This document shows, one piece after another, positions 12,640 to 22,078 of a stretch of 47,656 nt of DNA (its first letter is position 1; each line of letters starts with the position of its first letter). Made by a program: the position numbers and the translations under genes. The notes beneath the pieces are model-generated. The model saw only the letters and a list, made by a program, of their open reading frames with translations, had not been told where the DNA came from and ran no database searches. Source of the DNA: Terfezia claveryi (lineage: Eukaryota; Ascomycota; Pezizomycetes; Pezizales; Pezizaceae); contig WHUX01000314.1 of NCBI GenBank assembly GCA_015179025.1, positions 1 through 47,656 on the forward strand, read 5' to 3'.

Positions 12640-13499
12640 AGTTCTTAGACTAAGATATAGGCCTTCCTCTTCTGAAAATACTCAATCAAATGCCCTCGCT
12701 TCTAACGAAGTAAAAGAAATTGCTATTGACCTAGCTCATAGTAATTGGCAACAATATAGAAGGATATACTAGTTCTTTTATTAAGATTTTTACTGTCCCA
12801 CTTATAGTAGCTCCCATGCCATAAACAACCACATGTTTAATATTGAAATATGTATAATCTGCAACTACCATAGATATGGTAGTATGAACTATAACCTATT
12901 AGCCTTAGTTCTTAAGAAGGAGAAGGAATTATATAAGAGTTATCTTGAGTACCTCCTAGCTACAAATAACTCTTATAAGGAACTAGCACGAGTACAGTAA
13001 ATGCTAGCATATCTAGCTCTATAACCTCTCAGCTGCAAAGAAGCTATCTATAAAATTAAGGAATAGATAAAAAGATGGAATACTAACAAGCCAGCATACC
13101 CAACTCTCTACCATAGTATTTAGTTCAGTAACTTTACTGAATAGATAAGTACCTAACAAATAGAATAAGAGATCAAAGATACTTTTGTTGTCTCTTAACA
13201 ACTATGGAATGTACCTCAATAGTTAGCTGCAACTGCTAGTAGCAGTAATGCAATTCCAATCAACATTGCTACTATTACTACTCATTCTCAAAAGTGAGTA
13301 GCTATTAATGAAGACCTGAAACTCTCCTTCATTCAAGATACTAAGAACCCTAGATAGCATTGTAATTTCTGTAAGTTTCTAGAACATAATGCTTCTACAT
13401 ATAAGGAGAAGAAACCTACCATTAATAACTTTAACCAAATGATTAAACTAACCATTAATAAGCTTATTGAAGAGAAACACATTAGTAATAGATAGGTAG
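12640..13499 (+). pseudogene. gag-like/zinc-knuckle segment between RNase H and integrase
   Basis: After the RNase H linker the plus strand reads a basic, Lys/Glu-rich stretch and then CNFCKFLEHNASTYKEKK near 13362-13415. This is a CX2CX4HX4 knuckle whose last Cys is Tyr. The frame runs on as NQMIKLTINKLIEE to the point where the young Gypsy inserted, and resumes after it into the integrase. A zinc knuckle normally ends gag, so its place here suggests an older nested fragment or a rearranged element. The source family is not recognised. Confidence 0.4.
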
Positions 13500-13504
13500 A
13501 AGAT
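13500..13504. other. Target-site duplication AAGAT, left copy (inner Gypsy)
   Basis: AAGAT directly precedes the LTR at 13505 and recurs at 19724-19728 directly after the other LTR. Removing the element and one copy restores a continuous outer-element reading frame (VED joined to KDYFITY). Confidence 0.9.
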
Positions 13505-13958
13505 TGTAACGTGAGCTCTGGGGGCAAGGCGACCAAGGGGTACGCCGGGGCAGTGGACAAGGAGATCGCACACGTAGGAGCGCTACGTGTGTGATAGGGG
13601 AAGGCTGGGACGGGGGCAAGGGCAAGGGGCAAGAGAGGCAGAGGGCAAGGGACACGAGACACGCGGAAGCAGTTGCCGCGTGTGTCAAGGGAGGCAGCTG
13701 GGCTGCAGAGACAAGGCGAGGCAAGGCAAGGAGGTGCACAAGGGAGATGCACCAACGTGGAGAGAAGCAAGGCCCTGTATTAGATATACAAGACGTTGGA
13801 TAGGGATCCAATGAGAGGGCGGAGAGAGCAAGCTATATATACAGGCTTCCTTCCTGGCCAAGGCCATCGGAAGGAATAAGGTTCCCAAGACCCCTTATCT
13901 CGGGAGCCGAGATAACAACAACGAGGTCAGACTAGGCTGGGAAGGGACGGTTGTGACA
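13505..13958 (-). repeat. 3' LTR of inner Gypsy
   Basis: Runs from TGTAACGTGAGC to GGTTGTGACA on the plus strand. It matches 19270-19723 except for four transitions near 13514, the AATGAG/AACGAG site, GCTTCC/GCTCCC and CCCAAG/CCCGAG. It contains the palindrome ATCGCACACGTA ... TACGTGTGTGAT at 13565-13595. The hairpin arm next to the presumed transcript start is broken here (CCAATG for CCAACG). Confidence 0.95.
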
Positions 13959-13973
13959 CTATCCCCCCTTTAG
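13959..13973 (-). promoter_or_regulatory. Polypurine tract of inner Gypsy
   Basis: The minus strand reads AAAGGGGGGATAG directly upstream of the 3' LTR. It is the expected primer for plus-strand DNA synthesis. The same tract is kept next to the LTR of the decayed relative at 25089-25101. Confidence 0.8.
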
Positions 13974-14154
13974 GCTCGGAGCCCCAGCGACGAAAAGCAA
14001 GGTGAAAAAACAAACAAACAAACAAACAAACAGAAGAGGCGAACAAAACCAATAACCTATAACACAACCCCAACGCCGGAAGTACGTACCAACAATAACC
14101 ACGACATCAACGACAATAACATCCCTGCTAACCAATTCCCGGACGACAAGAACA

Positions 14155-14808
14155 TCACTGGGCGGGGCGAGGCTTCTGGGGGTAACGCTGGTGGAACAGT
14201 GTGACCAAGTCCTGTGCGTTTTCCAGGTCCTCCGCTGGTTGCCAGGTCGTCTCCTCATCTCCCAGCCATTTGACCTTGTACTGCAGATGCCCATACCTCT
14301 TCCGCGAGTCCAATACTTCCTCCACCTCCCATTCTTCTTCACCTTCGATAACCACGGGGGGAGGTGGGGGGTGTTTTTGTCCTGGAAGAGGGTCCTCTGC
14401 GGCAGGCTCGATCTCAGAAACATGGACAACCGGGTGGCGTTTGATGTTCTTGGGGAACCTCAATCGATAGGCATGAGTACCCACAGCGGCCAACACCTCG
14501 AATGGACCCAAGAACTTGTGGTCGAGCTTGCGAGATGGCCGCTCTGTCCGGAAGTGCCGGCTGGAGAGCCACACCTTGTCCCCTGGCTGGTATCTGGGGG
14601 CTGGCAGCCGTGATCCATTGGCATACTCAGCTTGCCTGGCTTGCGCATATCCCAGCTCGGCTTTCAGGGTACGGTGGAGTTCAGCGATCTCAACCGCGAA
14701 CTCCTTAGCTGGGGGGTGGGCTTTTTGCAGGGGCGCCAGAGCATCCACGAACCGGGGGTGCCAACCGTAATTAGCCAGGAAAGGAGAGGTTTTGGAGGAT
14801 TCCGAGAA
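14155..14808 (-). CDS. Integrase C-terminal part with chromodomain (inner Gypsy pol)
   Basis: In the same frame as 14812-15795 but separated from it by a TAG at 14809-14811. It contains the GPF/Y-type block (YQPGDKVWLSSRHF, then LDHKFLGPFEVL), a proline run, and a chromodomain near the end: EEEWEVEEVLDSR, YKVKWLGDEETTWQPAEDL, ending in a Leu-rich helix. Chromodomains on chromovirus integrases bind modified histones and steer insertion to heterochromatin, which fits an insertion inside another retrotransposon. The open frame ends CAG TGA at 14155. It should be read as the end of pol and not as a separate gene. Confidence 0.9.
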   Translation of the reverse strand, partial: FSESSKTSPFLANYGWHPRFVDALAPLQKAHPPAKEFAVEIAELHRTLKAELGYAQARQAEYANGSRLPAPRYQPGDKVWLSSRHFRTERPSRKLDHKFLGPFEVLAAVGTHAYRLRFPKNIKRHPVVHVSEIEPAAEDPLPGQKHPPPPPVVIEGEEEWEVEEVLDSRKRYGHLQYKVKWLGDEETTWQPAEDLENAQDLVTLFHQRYPQKPRPAQ

Positions 14809-15795
14809 CTAGTTGTTCGCGGCGAATTCGCAGGTGGCCAGCAACGAAACCCAGTTATCCTGCTGGTAGTTGACGAAGGCCCGCAGATACTGCTCCATGA
14901 TGGCATTCATTCTCTCCGATTGGCCATCCGTCTGGGGGTGATATGCCGTTGACAAGCGCACTTTAATCCCCAGAAGCTCGCAGAAGGCTCTCCAAAAGTC
15001 CGAGGTGAACTGAGGGCCACGGTCAGACACGATCGATTCAGGGAGGCCGTGATACCGGAATACATTATTGAGGTAGAGGTTGGCTAACTCTGGGGCAGAG
15101 CAGGTATCCCGGCAAGGTATAACATGCCTCATCTTTGTCAACCGATCGACCACCATCAGGATGGCGTTGAACCCCGAGTCTTCCGGCAATCCCGTCACGA
15201 AATCCATGGTAAGGTGCAGCCAGGGCCGATCCGGAATCTCCAGAGGTTTCAGGGTCCCGTACGGGGCATGGCGGACAGGCTTAGCACGCTTGCAAACATG
15301 GCAGTTCCGTATGTACTGCTCCACTTCCTTCCGCTGGTCAATCCAGGTGTATTCCCTGGCCAGAAGCTCTAACGTCTTGGCCACCCCAGGGTGACCCGCC
15401 ACCAGGGTATCGTGGTGTTCCTCGATCAGCCTCAGGCGTAACCCTCCTCCTTCTGGTATATAGAGCTGTTCCCGGTGGTATAGGAGGCCTTCCTGGACGG
15501 TGCACTCGGCCAGGGAGATTTTGGGGTGGCGGCGCTGGCCGGAATCCACTGCGGCGATAATTTCCTTGGCCAGGGGGTCATCCTCGTATGCCTGTCTCAC
15601 CAGTTGTTGGAGGTCAGCTCTCGCCTCAGCCTCCGCTTCAGCATTAGCTTCAGCTTCAGCATTAACCTCAGCTTCAGCATTAGCCTCAGCTTCAGCATTA
15701 GCCTCAGCTTCAGCATTAGCCTCAGCTTCAGCATTAGCCTCAGCTTCAGCAAGGACATTGGCCGCTAGATCAAGGTTTTCAGGCTTCAATACCAC
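14809..15795 (-). CDS. Integrase catalytic part (inner Gypsy pol)
   Basis: It starts with an Ala/Glu/Asn repeat linker and then has the H2C2 zinc-binding domain (HHDTLVAGHPG ... CHVC). The integrase core follows with TMDFVTGLP (Asp), VSDRGPQF (Asp) and HPQTDGQSERMNAIMEQYL (Glu), the D,D-35-E triad. It inserts element cDNA into host DNA. The frame upstream continues as DERLKYQNQVVLKPENL, so the GTG at 15795 is not a real start. It is cut off from RNase H by a frameshift in a G run and ends at TAG 14809-14811 after CEFAANN, where CAG (Gln) is the likely original codon. Confidence 0.95.
   Translation of the reverse strand: MVLKPENLDLAANVLAEAEANAEAEANAEAEANAEAEANAEAEVNAEAEANAEAEAEARADLQQLVRQAYEDDPLAKEIIAAVDSGQRRHPKISLAECTVQEGLLYHREQLYIPEGGGLRLRLIEEHHDTLVAGHPGVAKTLELLAREYTWIDQRKEVEQYIRNCHVCKRAKPVRHAPYGTLKPLEIPDRPWLHLTMDFVTGLPEDSGFNAILMVVDRLTKMRHVIPCRDTCSAPELANLYLNNVFRYHGLPESIVSDRGPQFTSDFWRAFCELLGIKVRLSTAYHPQTDGQSERMNAIMEQYLRAFVNYQQDNWVSLLATCEFAANN
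15625..15752 (-). repeat. 18-bp in-frame repeat in the integrase linker
   Basis: Tandem CAGCTTCAGCATTAGCCT units (plus strand) encode AEAEAN repeats on the minus strand between RNase H and integrase. About six to seven units are present. All keep the reading frame. Confidence 0.9.
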
Positions 15796-15809
15796 CTGAT
15801 TTTGGTATT

Positions 15810-18022
15810 TTAGCCTTTCATCCCCCCCTTAGGGAGGTCACCTGATCTCCTAGTCAAGGCGTCCGGTTTCCCACCAGCCTTGCCTGGCCGGTATTTGATC
15901 TTGAAGTTGAACCGAGATAAGAACTCCGACCACCTGGCCTGCCGTCGGTTAAGCAGTTTGGTGGTGGTGAAATACTCAAGGTTCTTATGATCGGACAACA
16001 CCTCGATAACCCCCTTTGCCGATTCCAGGTGTGGTCTCCATTCCTCGAATGCTCGCACAATGGCCATTAACTCTTTATCATAGATTTCGTAATTACACTC
16101 CGCCGGGGAGTGCTTTTTGGAGAAATAGGCCACTGGGTGGAGGACTCCATCGACATACTGGGACAGGATTCCAGCGGAGACATAGTCAGAGGCATCGGTT
16201 TCGACGACACATTCCTGGTCAGGGTCGAAATGTGCCAGGATCGGTGCTGAGCAGAAGGCTTCCTTGAGGTTCTGGAAGGCGGATTGGGCTTCTGGATTCC
16301 AGTTGAAGCGCCGGTCTTTTTTGGTCAGGGCGGTGAGGGGGGCTACGATCTTCGAATACCCTAGAATGAACCGTCGGTAGAAGTTAGCGAATCCCAGAAA
16401 GGCTTGGACATCCTTGAGATTTGCTGGGATTTGCCATTCCTGGACAGCGGTAACCTTAGCAGGGTCCATTCTGAGGCCCTCCGTGGTGATGATCAGTCCC
16501 AGATACTTGACCTCCTGCACATGAAACTCGCATTTCTCGGGCTTGAGGTACAATCCGGCTTGCTCCAGTTTTTCCAACACCTGCCGGACATGAATCTTGT
16601 GTTCTGCTAGAGTATCCGAATAAATCAAGATATCGTCGAGGTAAGCCGTGCAGAACACATCCAAGAAGTCTCGCAGGGTGTCATTAATGAAGTGTTGGAA
16701 AGAGGCCGGGGCGTTGGTTAAGCCGAAGGGCATGATATTGTACTCGAAATGGCCATATCGTGTTCGGAAGGCGGTTTTCCACTCCTCCCCCTCAGCAATC
16801 CGTACCAGGTTGTATGCCCCTCTGAGATCCAATTTGGTGAACCATTTCGCCTTGGAAAGCCTGGTTAATGTCTCCTGAATTAGAGGCAAGGGATACCTGT
16901 TCTTGACCGTTATCTCGTTCAGGCCACGATAATCAACACATAACCGGAGGGAGCCATCCGATTTCTTGACGAACAGCACAGGGGCACCCGCCGGGGAAGA
17001 GCTGTGCCGAATGAAGCTTTTATTGAGATTCTCCTCCAAGTACTTCTTCAGAGCCTCCAATTCCGGTCGGGACATTCCATAGAGTAGGCCGTAAGGGGGG
17101 GTTTTACCTTCTATCAGTGGAATCGTGTGGTCATATGGTCGGTGAGGTGCGAGCTTCTCCGCGGCCTTCTCTGAGAACAAGTCGATGAATTCATGGTATT
17201 CACCTGGAACCATAGACTTCCATTCCTCCCTCGACCTCGTCTTATTGATTTCCAGGTTCACCTCATGTATGGAAAGGGCATGCGCCTTCAGCTTGTGTCT
17301 CCCAGTGAGGTAAGCGAAAGCCCCTGCCCCAATAAAGCTAATATTCAGGGGCTTTGGGGGAGGTTGAACAGGGGGAGTAGGGGGAACGGGGGGAACGGGG
17401 AGAACAGGGGGAGCAGGGCAGTGAGCAGCATTGATGTGCGCGGGCTGGTGTACCACCTGGGTTGGGTGGATTATCGGGGGTGGTAATGCACATAGCCCCG
17501 TGACGGTGATTTTTGGACCTCCACAGTTTGTTCTGCAATAATGGCTGTTGAATTGCAAGGTGTAAGAGCCGAAGCTGACTGACACATCGTGCATTCTGAG
17601 CCAGGGGATCCCAAGGACAATTGGATATTTTAGTTTGGTCACGAACATTGGGAGGTCCTCCGAATGGTCTCTAATGGCACTGGGCAGACACGCGAGGTGG
17701 GTAATAGCCCCAGAAGAGATAGGGCAGCCGTCAATGACATCAAGAAGGCAGGGGGTCTTTAGCTTGGAGGTTGGTATGGAGTTTTTACTGACGAAGGTCT
17801 GATCAATGAAGGCTATCCCCGAAGCACCACAATCTATGAGAGCTGATGTTACCACTGTTTTACCATTGAATTTAACAGTTATTGGTACTACAAAATGCTC
17901 ACCAAACAAGCGAGATTCATCAACAGACATAGATGCAGGCAAAGAAAACGCAGACAAAGATAAATGACCCATGATAGGTCCCTTGCTAGTGTCAGCAACT
18001 AGGCAAGGGACTCCGCTTTTCC
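15810..18022 (-). CDS. Protease-reverse transcriptase-RNase H (inner Gypsy pol)
   Basis: Open for 771 codons from 18125. The functional part probably begins at the -1 shift site near 18022. An aspartic protease motif ALIDCGAS lies at about residue 98 of the open frame, then a proline-rich linker (about 236-258). RT has LRLCVDYRGLN (about 394), KLDLRGAYN, MPFGLTNAPASFQ and YLDD (495-498). RNase H has VETDASDY (about 641), the EIYDKEL Glu, SDHKNLEYF and PDALTR. It matures gag-pol and copies RNA into DNA. It ends at TAA 15810-15812, right after a run of seven G, where the integrase frame should continue. The run length is wrong by one (or by two in excess), so a slippage mutation or sequencing error separates RNase H from integrase. 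Confidence 0.95.
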
Positions 18023-19234
18023 CGACTCCTCTGGGGTCTCGGACACTGCATGTATGGCCAGGGAGCGATTCTTTCGAAGGGGGCAAGCCGCAATGAAGTG
18101 GTCGGCCTTCCCACAGGCTATGCATAGCCCATTATTCCGGCGGCGTTCCCTCTCTTCTTGGGTCAGGCGAGGCCTGCCTGCTGATAAATCCATGGGGGTG
18201 GTGCTGCCCGCCACCAGGGATGGGTGGGCTGGCTTATTGGCTGTAGCTTGCGTCTAAGGGCTAGGGTTCTGGGGTCGAGTTTGTTGCTGGAGGTGCTGGG
18301 CTCTAACAGGAGGCCGATAGGTACTGGGGGCGCTGACCTGGACTCTCAACCTAGCCATCTTTTGCTCCATCTTGGATGCCTGATCAATGAATTCATCCAG
18401 GGTTTTAACATCTGGAGATTGGAGGAGAGCCTGTTTGAGCTCAATATTGAGGCCTTCCTCGAACTGTTCCAGCTTCACCCGATCGTTCCACTCCACCTCT
18501 GCTGCCAGCCTTGAGAATTCTGCCACGTATGTTGAGAGGTCATGGCCCTTCTGTTTTAGTGCTCGGAGAGTGCGAGTTGCCGTACCCACGGGGTCTGGGT
18601 CTCCGAAGGCACGGTCGAGGATTGTGAGCAGAGCAGCAACATCAGGGAGGTTGAAGCGGTCATCGAGCACATAGGGTTGGACCTGGTCCAAAGCTCTGCC
18701 CTCCAATAGGCCGTATACATAAGCTAATCGGTGCTGAACGGTAGGGAATTTTGCAGCATCCCCAGTTAGTTTAATTTTGATGGAATTTTTCCAGGCTTTC
18801 AGGCGAGTCCTGTCGCCATTGAACTTTGGCGGGGTAGGGAGATCTTGGGTTTTAGGTGTCTGGGATGCTTGGGGTGCTGGGGCTGTTTGGAATCCGATCG
18901 TGTCCAGGGCCCTATTCAGGGTCTGAATGGTTCTTCTTTCGTTGACTAAGTCGTTCTGGGCAGTCACGAGGTTGTTTTGGCAGGAGGCGAGGTCGGCCTG
19001 GCATGAGAGGAGGTCTTCGGTGAGTATTGTGACTTCGTCATTGGCCCTGGTCTGTTTTTGTTGTCCTTCATGTATGGCTAATTCCAGTCGTTGGCCTAAG
19101 GCATCCGCCGCCAGGTATATATCGATAATGGTCTGACGATAGCTGCCGAAATCGTCCTGGTTCATGGGAATGGGTAGAGCTTGCCAGGCTCGAAATCTGG
19201 CTGCGAGCGCGGGGGTGGTGTCTTGGGCAGCCAT
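17999..19234 (-). pseudogene. gag polyprotein of inner Gypsy, one in-frame TAG
   Basis: ATG at 19234 (MAAQDTTPALAARF) fits the leader length; the longer frame from 19576 runs back into the LTR and is not used. The protein has an N-terminal coiled-coil-like region (QADLASCQNNLVTAQNDLV), then the retrotransposon gag fold (PPKFNGDRTRLKAWKNSIK ... AYVYGLLEGRALDQVQPYV ... FGDPDPVGTATRTLRALKQ). A CCHC knuckle CIACGKADHFIAAC lies near 18124-18083 and would bind element RNA. A TAG at 18254-18256 interrupts the frame (PSP*TQATANKP), most simply a CAG-to-TAG change. The gag stop TAG is at 17999-18001 and overlaps pol. Confidence 0.85.
18017..18023 (-). promoter_or_regulatory. Candidate -1 ribosomal frameshift site GGGAAAA
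   Basis: In the gag frame the minus strand reads G GGA AAA, the canonical X XXY YYZ heptamer, 15 nt before the gag stop. Pol lies exactly in the -1 frame and is open across this point, so slippage here would give gag-pol. A downstream stimulatory structure was not modelled. Confidence 0.6.
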
Positions 19235-19258
19235 TGAGCGTACCGGTTGATCAGAGTG

Positions 19259-19267
19259 ATCCAACGT
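19259..19267 (-). promoter_or_regulatory. Candidate self-priming primer-binding site
   Basis: Two bases after the 5' LTR the minus strand reads ACGTTGGAT. It is perfectly complementary to ATCCAACGT inside the same LTR (19558-19566), about 40 nt after the TATA box, where a transcript could start. Tf1/sushi-group elements prime this way with their own mRNA 5' end. No tRNA 3'-end complement was recognised. Confidence 0.5.
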
Positions 19268-19269
19268 AG

Positions 19270-19723
19270 TGTAACGTGGGCTCTGGGGGCAAGGCGACCA
19301 AGGGGTACGCCGGGGCAGTGGACAAGGAGATCGCACACGTAGGAGCGCTACGTGTGTGATAGGGGAAGGCTGGGACGGGGGCAAGGGCAAGGGGCAAGAG
19401 AGGCAGAGGGCAAGGGACACGAGACACGCGGAAGCAGTTGCCGCGTGTGTCAAGGGAGGCAGCTGGGCTGCAGAGACAAGGCGAGGCAAGGCAAGGAGGT
19501 GCACAAGGGAGATGCACCAACGTGGAGAGAAGCAAGGCCCTGTATTAGATATACAAGACGTTGGATAGGGATCCAACGAGAGGGCGGAGAGAGCAAGCTA
19601 TATATACAGGCTCCCTTCCTGGCCAAGGCCATCGGAAGGAATAAGGTTCCCGAGACCCCTTATCTCGGGAGCCGAGATAACAACAACGAGGTCAGACTAG
19701 GCTGGGAAGGGACGGTTGTGACA
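19270..19723 (-). repeat. 5' LTR of inner Gypsy (promoter LTR)
   Basis: On the minus strand it begins TGTCACAACCGTCCC and ends CCCACGTTACA. TATATATAGC lies at about 19598-19607 (minus strand). It is followed about 28 nt later by a perfect hairpin, CGTTGGAT-CCCT-ATCCAACG, at 19559-19578. The palindrome ATCGCACACGTA ... TACGTGTGTGAT (plus strand) is at 19330-19360. Confidence 0.95.
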
Positions 19724-19728
19724 AAGAT
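19724..19728. other. Target-site duplication AAGAT, right copy (inner Gypsy)
   Basis: Perfect match to 13500-13504. Confidence 0.9.
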
Positions 19729-21240
19729 AAGGACTATTTCATTACCTATTAGCTAGATCAAGGTACGAGAATGAAAGCTATATACCAGATGTGTATGAGA
19801 GTATGTCCTATCTAGAAGAACTATTATGATACTTTTGTTAGCTGTAAGGATCATAGAAGAAAAGATGGATTTTTGTATATCAAGAACTGACAAGGACAAT
19901 GGAGATTAGTCTTGCCCTTTACCTTTAATATCGGAGGTAAAAACTATCTCGAATTGGTTATTAAGGATATATATGAAGCAACTACTCATGGCAGCATTGA
20001 AAAAATGATAAAATATCTTACTAACTGATATAATTACTAGTCCTTTACAGAACCAACTAAGGACTACATAAGAAGTTGTGATATTTGTTAATAAATAAAG
20101 TATTCTAACAAGGTACTGCTTGGACTCATAACCTTATTACATGTACCAAGAAAGCTGTAGACAGATATATTAATAGATTTTCTTAAGTTAGTACCTATTT
20201 TTTCCTAAGTATTTAATTTTATACCCAAATATTTCTATTGAAGAAGATCATATTGTTTGTATTTCATAACTTTAGACAATTGTCGATAGACAATCAGGAT
20301 TTAAGTTTCTTAGTCTTGTCTTAGATAATTTCATAGTAGAACAATATACTACTACTTTTGATACTTATATAGTCCTAACTATAGGGTACCTTTTTTGTAT
20401 TATTTTTGATCGAGATACTCTTTATATATTATTGTATTTTTAAAATTGGGCTAGGAATAAAGGAATTAAGTTGGAATCATCCACTATATATTATCCACAT
20501 GCAGATAGACAATTAGAAATTATAAACAAAGAAATTTTATAAGTTACAAGAGCCTGTAAATTAAAGGATTTGATTGGCTATAGAAACTACTAGAGATACA
20601 GTTGAAACTCAACTCTAGGTATAATACAGCTAGACAGAATAGCCCTTACTCTATACTGTTTGGATTTAATGTATATGTACCAACAAATAAATATTATGAA
20701 GTAATGTTTAAAAATATTTATGATATTAAAAAGACTCAAATATCTCAAGTGAACAAACAACTACCTAATACAACTAAATTTTCAATTGGACAACAAGTTA
20801 TACTTTCCTTAGAAAATATCAATATATCGAATGTCTTACCTAAACTCAAACTAAGATAGCTAGGCCCATTTCCTATTATTTCTAGTAATTGAAAATGTAA
20901 TAATTATAGCTTAGACCTGTCCAGCTAACCCAACTTGTACCTCATATATAATACTTTTTATATCAGCAAACTCAAACCATATTATTAAAACAATTCTACC
21001 TAGTTCCCTCAAAGACAAACTCAAGAACCAAGACCAATTTAAGATGATCATTATAAAGTTAAAAAGGTATTAGAATTTAGAATAGCTCCTTGAATAAGAG
21101 AAAGACAATATAAAGTCAGATGGCTAGAATACTCTCCTGAACATGATTCTTGTATAAATGCTAAGGATATCACTACTGAAATTCTTCAAGATTTCTAGAC
21201 AACTGGAAGTTTAGAAAATACATTTAAGAGATAATGAACA
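19729..21240 (+). pseudogene. Integrase and chromodomain remnant of outer Gypsy
   Basis: This continues the outer element after the nested insertion. The zinc-binding part is readable (IYEATTHGSIEKMIKYLTN ... RSCDIC). The core follows with FDRDTLYIL and YYPHADRQLEIINKEIL (for YHPQTDGQSE-x-x-NKEIL), then MKLNSRYNTARQNSPYSILF (20602 on, 85 codons open), a GPFPII block and a chromodomain-like YKVKKVLEF ... YKVRWLEYSPEHDS. The enzyme would insert element DNA. TAGs and the changed DG motif (DR) make it inactive. 20170-20280 is too mutated to follow in one frame. Confidence 0.75.
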
Positions 21241-21445
21241 ACTCGAGGAAAACAAGGATCACAAATTAGGGATGAAACTAGAGCTCTTATTCAATAAGAA
21301 TGAGATCGAATTATAAGTCAAGAGAATACTAAGGATATTTATGTTAATCCTAATATATTAATAATATATCAAATTTTAGAACATATAGAAATTAATTTAG
21401 TAGAATAAAAGAAGTAAGAATAGGAAATCCTTCTAAATAGGGAAC

Positions 21446-22073
21446 TGTAATGGAGAATGTTTCATTACTTATATAATTATTTATATACTTTTGTATTTCC
21501 TATATTACTATTATGTTATATAATAAAGCCTCTTACTCGAAGAACTAGCCTCTTACTATTTTCTACTATTTTATAAGTGTCTATAGTATATAGAATTTGC
21601 CATAAGAAATTCCATGGAACTTGCCATATGAGTACACCCTCAGTATAGCCACCTGATCTTTGTTTTGGCTATGTGACTTATTACTATGGCTACATGACCT
21701 CTTTTGTATAGTGCACTACCTTCTAGTATGCCATCCTTTATTATATTTATTTCTTTAGTTATTAGATCTCAGAGGAATATAAATAGGTGCTGGATTTCCT
21801 CTGCAATCTAAAAAGTAACAAGTAAGTAAGCATACAGCAGCAAGTAAGTATATATACTAATCAGATCAAGATCATATAGCTTAGATAGCATAAATCATAT
21901 AAGATAGATTACACCAGTTAATTACTATTCCCTTTGGGAATTTCCTATATAGTAATCTCCCTACCCTTCTGAGGTTTTACCTCAGTAGAATTGAAATACA
22001 CAAATGTCTATATTTACAAATATAGATTGTATAAATAGTACTGAATAAATACTATCTAGTACTATTCATTACA
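21446..22073 (+). repeat. Right (3') LTR of outer Gypsy
   Basis: Starts TGTAATGGAGAATG after GGGAAC and ends TATTCATTACA. It is homologous to 6990-7607 throughout. It is slightly less AT-converted than the left copy at several sites, for example CCATATGAGTACACC against CTATATGAGCATACC. Confidence 0.85.
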
Positions 22074-22078
22074 CTTTT
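22074..22078. other. Target-site duplication CTTTT, right copy (outer Gypsy)
   Basis: Identical to 6985-6989. Confidence 0.8.

Larger units (their letters stand above)
13505..19723 (-). mobile_element. Young Ty3/Gypsy chromovirus-type retrotransposon, nearly intact
   Basis: A 6219-bp element on the minus strand: 454-bp LTRs (TG...CA), a 5-bp target duplication AAGAT, gag with zinc knuckle, protease, RT with YLDD, RNase H, integrase with H2C2 and D,D,E, and a C-terminal chromodomain. By eye the two LTRs differ at four positions, all transitions with the left LTR carrying A or T, which points to recent insertion. Base composition is far more GC-rich than the host element. Two in-frame TAGs (18254 in gag, 14809 in integrase) and a poly-G frameshift near 15826 mean this copy is probably not autonomous. 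Gene order and the apparent self-priming site fit the Tf1/sushi group. Confidence 0.95.
6990..22073 (+). mobile_element. Outer Ty3/Gypsy (chromodomain) retrotransposon, decayed, with nested insertion
   Basis: Two similar LTRs (6990-7607 and 21446-22073) in direct orientation are flanked by a CTTTT duplication. Between them, on the plus strand, lie decayed gag, RT/RNase H and integrase ending in a chromodomain-like block. The order fits the Gypsy superfamily. Without the 6.2-kb nested element and one target duplication it would be about 8.9 kb. Coding parts are littered with TAG codons and small lesions, so it cannot make protein itself. It inserted into the Copia-bearing AT-rich tract and was later the target of the young Gypsy at 13505. 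Confidence 0.85.

Noticed and set aside
13333..13814. Cys/Pro-rich frames within the inner LTRs (also 19251-19632)
   Set aside because: Occur identically in both LTRs and span promoter sequence; no coding support.
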